Assembly (NCBI RefSeq): GCF_002927045.1
Contig: NZ_PRDW01000009.1
Coordinates: 62,001 to 126,000 of the forward strand
Origin: Mycetohabitans endofungorum
GTDB taxonomy: Bacteria; Pseudomonadota; Gammaproteobacteria; Burkholderiales; Burkholderiaceae
DNA: 64,000 bases
Direction: 5' to 3'
The translations under genes and the position numbers were made by a program. Numbering within the stretch: the first letter of the stretch is position 1; every line of letters starts with the position of its first letter. Shown here in pieces: positions 61,632 to 64,000 of this stretch. The notes below the pieces were generated by a model, which was given only the letters and a program-made list of their open reading frames with translations, made no database searches and was not told the origin of the DNA.

Positions 61632-63497
61632 TTAGCCGGCGACAGGGGACGAGGTGCCGATCAGGCGGTCCAGGCTTTTCAGGAAAAGCTCCGGCGACTG
61701 ATAGCCGACGACGCGAGCCAGTTCCCGGCCTTGAGCGTCGAAGAAAACGATTCCTGGCGGCCCGAACAGCCGAAAGCGCCGCAGCAACGCCTGGTCGTTG
61801 GCGTGGTTCGCGGTGACGTCGGCACGCAGCAGGTCCATCGATGCCAATCTGGTCCGCACACGCTCGTCCCTGAACGTGAACTGCTCCATTTCCTTGCAAC
61901 TCGTGCACCAGTCCGCATAGAAATCCAACATCACAGGCCGCCGCGCCGCGCCCAGTACCTGGTCTAGCTGTGTCGTCGACGTGACCGGGGCAAATGCAGG
62001 CACAGTGGCGGCGATCGTTGCGGCGGTCCCGGGCTCGGTCCGTGCGCCGGCAAAGACAGCGAGCGGTCTGAGCGGATCCGACGAACCGGCAGCCGCCCCA
62101 ATCAGCAGCGCGACAGCCCACACGGCAAGCGCTGCGGCCAGGCCCTTGCTCAATCGCACCGCAATCGATACCGTGCCGGCCGAGCGATCAAAAAGCCGCA
62201 GGAGCGCTGCCGTGAACATCAGCCACAGCGCCGCCAGCGACATCGTGATCGTGCCGGGCAACACCGGTGTAACGAGCCACAGCGCAACGGCCAGCAGCAT
62301 CATGCCAAAAATGCGCTTGACGGCGTCCATCCATCGACCTGCACGCGGCAGCAGCGCGCCAGCCCCGATGCCAACGACCAGCAGTGGCACGCCATTGCCG
62401 AGGCCCATCACGAACAGCGACGCGGCCCCCACGCCGATGTTGCCGGTATGCGCGATGAATAGCAGAATCGCAGCTAGCGGCGCGGTCATACATGCGCCGA
62501 CGACAACGGCTGACAACGCCCCCATGATAAAGACGGCCGCAAACCGCCCCCCCGCCTGGCGCTGCGACAGCGCATTGGCGCGGTCCTGCAGCCCCTGTGG
62601 TAACTGAATGTCCCGGCCAGCCAACAACAAGCCCCCCATCCCCGCGATCAGTACCGCGAAGACACCGAGCACCCATCGGTTCTGCAACCACGCCCCGAGG
62701 CTTTGGCCGATCGCCGCGGCCGCTACGCCGAGCAACGCGTACACCAGCGCCATGCCAAACACATAGGCCACTGACAGCGTGAAGCCGCGCGCGCGTGTCA
62801 CGTGGACCCCTTGACCAACAATGATCGATGACAGAATCGGAATCATCGGCAGCGAACAGGGAAACAAGCTCAACACGATGCCACCGGCAAAGAAGAATGC
62901 CAGCACGGCAAACAAGCCGTCCTGTTGCAACACGGCCTGCGCATCGTCGGCGCTAAAGAAGCGTTCGATCAACGGACCCGATCGTGCGTTGCCGTCACGG
63001 GTCGCCGTCACGCCTGCCACGCCAGCCTTTACCGCCGGGCCGCTCAAATGCACGACGTGCTCGGCCGGCGGGTAACAGATCCCCTGGTCCGCACAGCCCT
63101 GCGACGTCACGACAAGATCGAACGCGCCGCCCGCGCGGGTAATGGGCACCGTGACAACAAGGTTGCCGCGGTACGTCTCGACGTCCTGATTGAAGGTCTG
63201 GTCGAACTTGACCTTGCCGGGCGGCAACTGTGGCGTCCCCAGCGCGGCATCGCCCGACTTGACGGCAAACGCAAAGCGCTCGCGGTACAGGTAGTAGCCG
63301 TCAGCAATTCTGAAATGCAACTCGACCGTCCCCGGCTTTTCGACCGAGCTAAACTGAAATGCGTCTTGTGGATCGAGAAAATCGTCGCTCGCCCACGCGG
63401 CGCGGCAGGCCAGGGCCGCCCACAGCACCACGATAATCAGCACGATCCCGGTCAACCATGACGCGGCAGCCGAACGCTTGAAAGACGGATTAAACAT
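61632..63497 (-). CDS. dsbD: Thiol:disulfide interchange protein DsbD
   Basis: This 621-residue protein carries reducing power from cytoplasmic thioredoxin to the periplasm. It has a signal segment (residues about 12-35), an alpha domain with the CADQGIC cysteine pair, a beta domain of eight helices with the membrane cysteines in FPCSLPMIP and GACMTAPL, and a thioredoxin-like gamma domain with WCTSCK. It supplies thiols for haem attachment by ResB-CcsB. Its start overlaps the cutA end by 8 bases; the frame extending upstream is not used. Confidence 0.94.
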   Translation of the reverse strand: MFNPSFKRSAAASWLTGIVLIIVVLWAALACRAAWASDDFLDPQDAFQFSSVEKPGTVELHFRIADGYYLYRERFAFAVKSGDAALGTPQLPPGKVKFDQTFNQDVETYRGNLVVTVPITRAGGAFDLVVTSQGCADQGICYPPAEHVVHLSGPAVKAGVAGVTATRDGNARSGPLIERFFSADDAQAVLQQDGLFAVLAFFFAGGIVLSLFPCSLPMIPILSSIIVGQGVHVTRARGFTLSVAYVFGMALVYALLGVAAAAIGQSLGAWLQNRWVLGVFAVLIAGMGGLLLAGRDIQLPQGLQDRANALSQRQAGGRFAAVFIMGALSAVVVGACMTAPLAAILLFIAHTGNIGVGAASLFVMGLGNGVPLLVVGIGAGALLPRAGRWMDAVKRIFGMMLLAVALWLVTPVLPGTITMSLAALWLMFTAALLRLFDRSAGTVSIAVRLSKGLAAALAVWAVALLIGAAAGSSDPLRPLAVFAGARTEPGTAATIAATVPAFAPVTSTTQLDQVLGAARRPVMLDFYADWCTSCKEMEQFTFRDERVRTRLASMDLLRADVTANHANDQALLRRFRLFGPPGIVFFDAQGRELARVVGYQSPELFLKSLDRLIGTSSPVAG

Positions 63498-63822
63498 GTG
63501 TCGGACGTGATGTCTCCGTGTCGACCCACGACGCGTAGGCAGGCGACGACGCAGCGGACCAGGACAGAATCTCCGGCGTCTGATACGGATGGTTTGCGGC
63601 AATAAACTTTTCCAACTCGAACGCACGCACCACCGCCGTCTTGAACAACAGCGGCACCTCGTCCGCGTGCTCGAGCCCGCCTTGCCAGTGATAGACCGAG
63701 CGCGACGGCGCAAGTTGCGTCGCACATGCCGCCAACCGGGCGTCCAGTACGGCGCGAGCAAGCGTCGCCGCGGCCTGGGCATCGGGCAATGTCGTAAGCA
63801 TCAGGATGACGTTCGATGACAC
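63490..63822 (-). CDS. cutA: Divalent-cation tolerance protein CutA
   Basis: This 110-residue trimeric protein of the CutA1 family carries ILMLTTLPDAQAAATLARAVLDARLAACATQL, YHWQGGLEHADEVPLLFKT and NHPYQTPEI. GTG at 63822 has GGAGG at ideal distance; a longer frame to 63885 lacks support. The cutA-dsbD order is conserved in many proteobacteria. Confidence 0.94.
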   Translation of the reverse strand: MSSNVILMLTTLPDAQAAATLARAVLDARLAACATQLAPSRSVYHWQGGLEHADEVPLLFKTAVVRAFELEKFIAANHPYQTPEILSWSAASSPAYASWVDTETSRPTHV

Positions 63823-63949
63823 ACGTTCCTCCGGTATCGTTAAACGATGAGCGACAGCCTGTCGGGCACACCGCCCCTCCCTCACTATCGTAACATCCGT
63901 GCGCGATCGTGCTCGGGCGCCGAACTAGCGTCCAGGTGCGCCACGCAAC

Positions 63950-63977
63950 AAAAAAGGCCAAGCTGGGCTTGGCCTTT
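63950..63977. terminator. Bidirectional rho-independent terminator at the right edge
   Basis: GGCCAAG and CTTGGCC (63956-63974) enclose a 5-base loop, flanked by A-run and T-run. The longer T-run (complement of 63950-63955) is on the minus strand, so it probably ends a gene lying to the right of the window. The 127 bases between it and cutA should contain the cutA promoter. Confidence 0.75.
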
Positions 63978-64000
63978 CTGATTTGCTGATGCAGCGCTTA

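Overview
The window looks like core chromosome of a GC-rich betaproteobacterium of the Burkholderiaceae. The gene neighbourhoods (petABC-sspAB, a long his-murA-mla-thi block, gltBD, mrcA with divergent pilMNOPQ-aroKB, cyaY-lptM-lysA, ccsB-resB-cytochrome c4, engB-hemB, dsbD-cutA) are the ones expected in Burkholderia sensu lato. Decayed genes (a MarC family gene, a glycerophosphodiesterase), several short tandem repeats and an F-box-like gene at the left edge point to a host-adapted lineage. The endofungal genus Mycetohabitans (Burkholderia rhizoxinica group) is my best guess, but it is an inference and not proven by the sequence.

Layout. 1-1,567: accessory, visibly more A+T-rich DNA carrying the C-terminally cut F-box-like gene and a gene-free stretch, ending at tRNA-Thr. 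1,609-6,315: tRNA-Thr, sspBA and the cytochrome bc1 genes petCBA, all on the minus strand. 6,316-8,281: a Nif3-like gene divergent from a membrane-anchored HtrA protease. 8,339-30,182: an almost unbroken minus-strand block, read from right to left as TPP riboswitch, thiO-thiS-thiG-thiE, mlaF-E-D-A-C-B, an ABC-2 exporter pair, bolA, murA, hisG-D-C-B, MarC pseudogene, hisH-A-F-I-E, a DUF4870-like gene, hinT and tatA-B-C. 30,408-32,129: a BacA/SbmA-like ABC transporter on the plus strand. 32,177-40,706: a 2'-5' RNA ligase-like gene, gltD and gltB, a repeat-rich spacer and a RAYT-type transposase-like gene with a degenerate catalytic motif. 40,899-42,326: ompW-like and DUF883-like genes. 42,323-50,122: glycerophosphodiesterase remnant, dgt, aroB, aroK and the pilus/competence genes pilQ, a fused pilO-pilP, pilN and pilM. 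50,350-54,770: mrcA, cyaY, lptM and lysA. 55,063-63,822: the system II cytochrome c assembly genes ccsB-resB, cytochrome c4, engB, a structured small RNA, hemB, dsbD and cutA.

Functional links. Respiration and its support are over-represented: petABC needs Rieske export (TatABC), haem synthesis (HemB), cytochrome c maturation (CcsB-ResB with DsbD as thiol reductant), Fe-S supply (CyaY) and the soluble carrier cytochrome c4. The envelope set comprises MlaABCDEF, MurA, PBP1A, LptM, OmpW and the HtrA protease. Amino acid and cofactor synthesis is represented by most of the histidine pathway, glutamate synthase, two shikimate steps, the last lysine step and the thiazole half of thiamine synthesis.

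The most notable items are the F-box-like gene with a possible nuclear localisation signal, a four-hairpin small RNA with an anti-Shine-Dalgarno loop between engB and hemB, a TPP riboswitch with an altered conserved motif, a RAYT-like protein that has lost its HUH motif and gained an AT-hook, and a pilO-pilP gene fusion.
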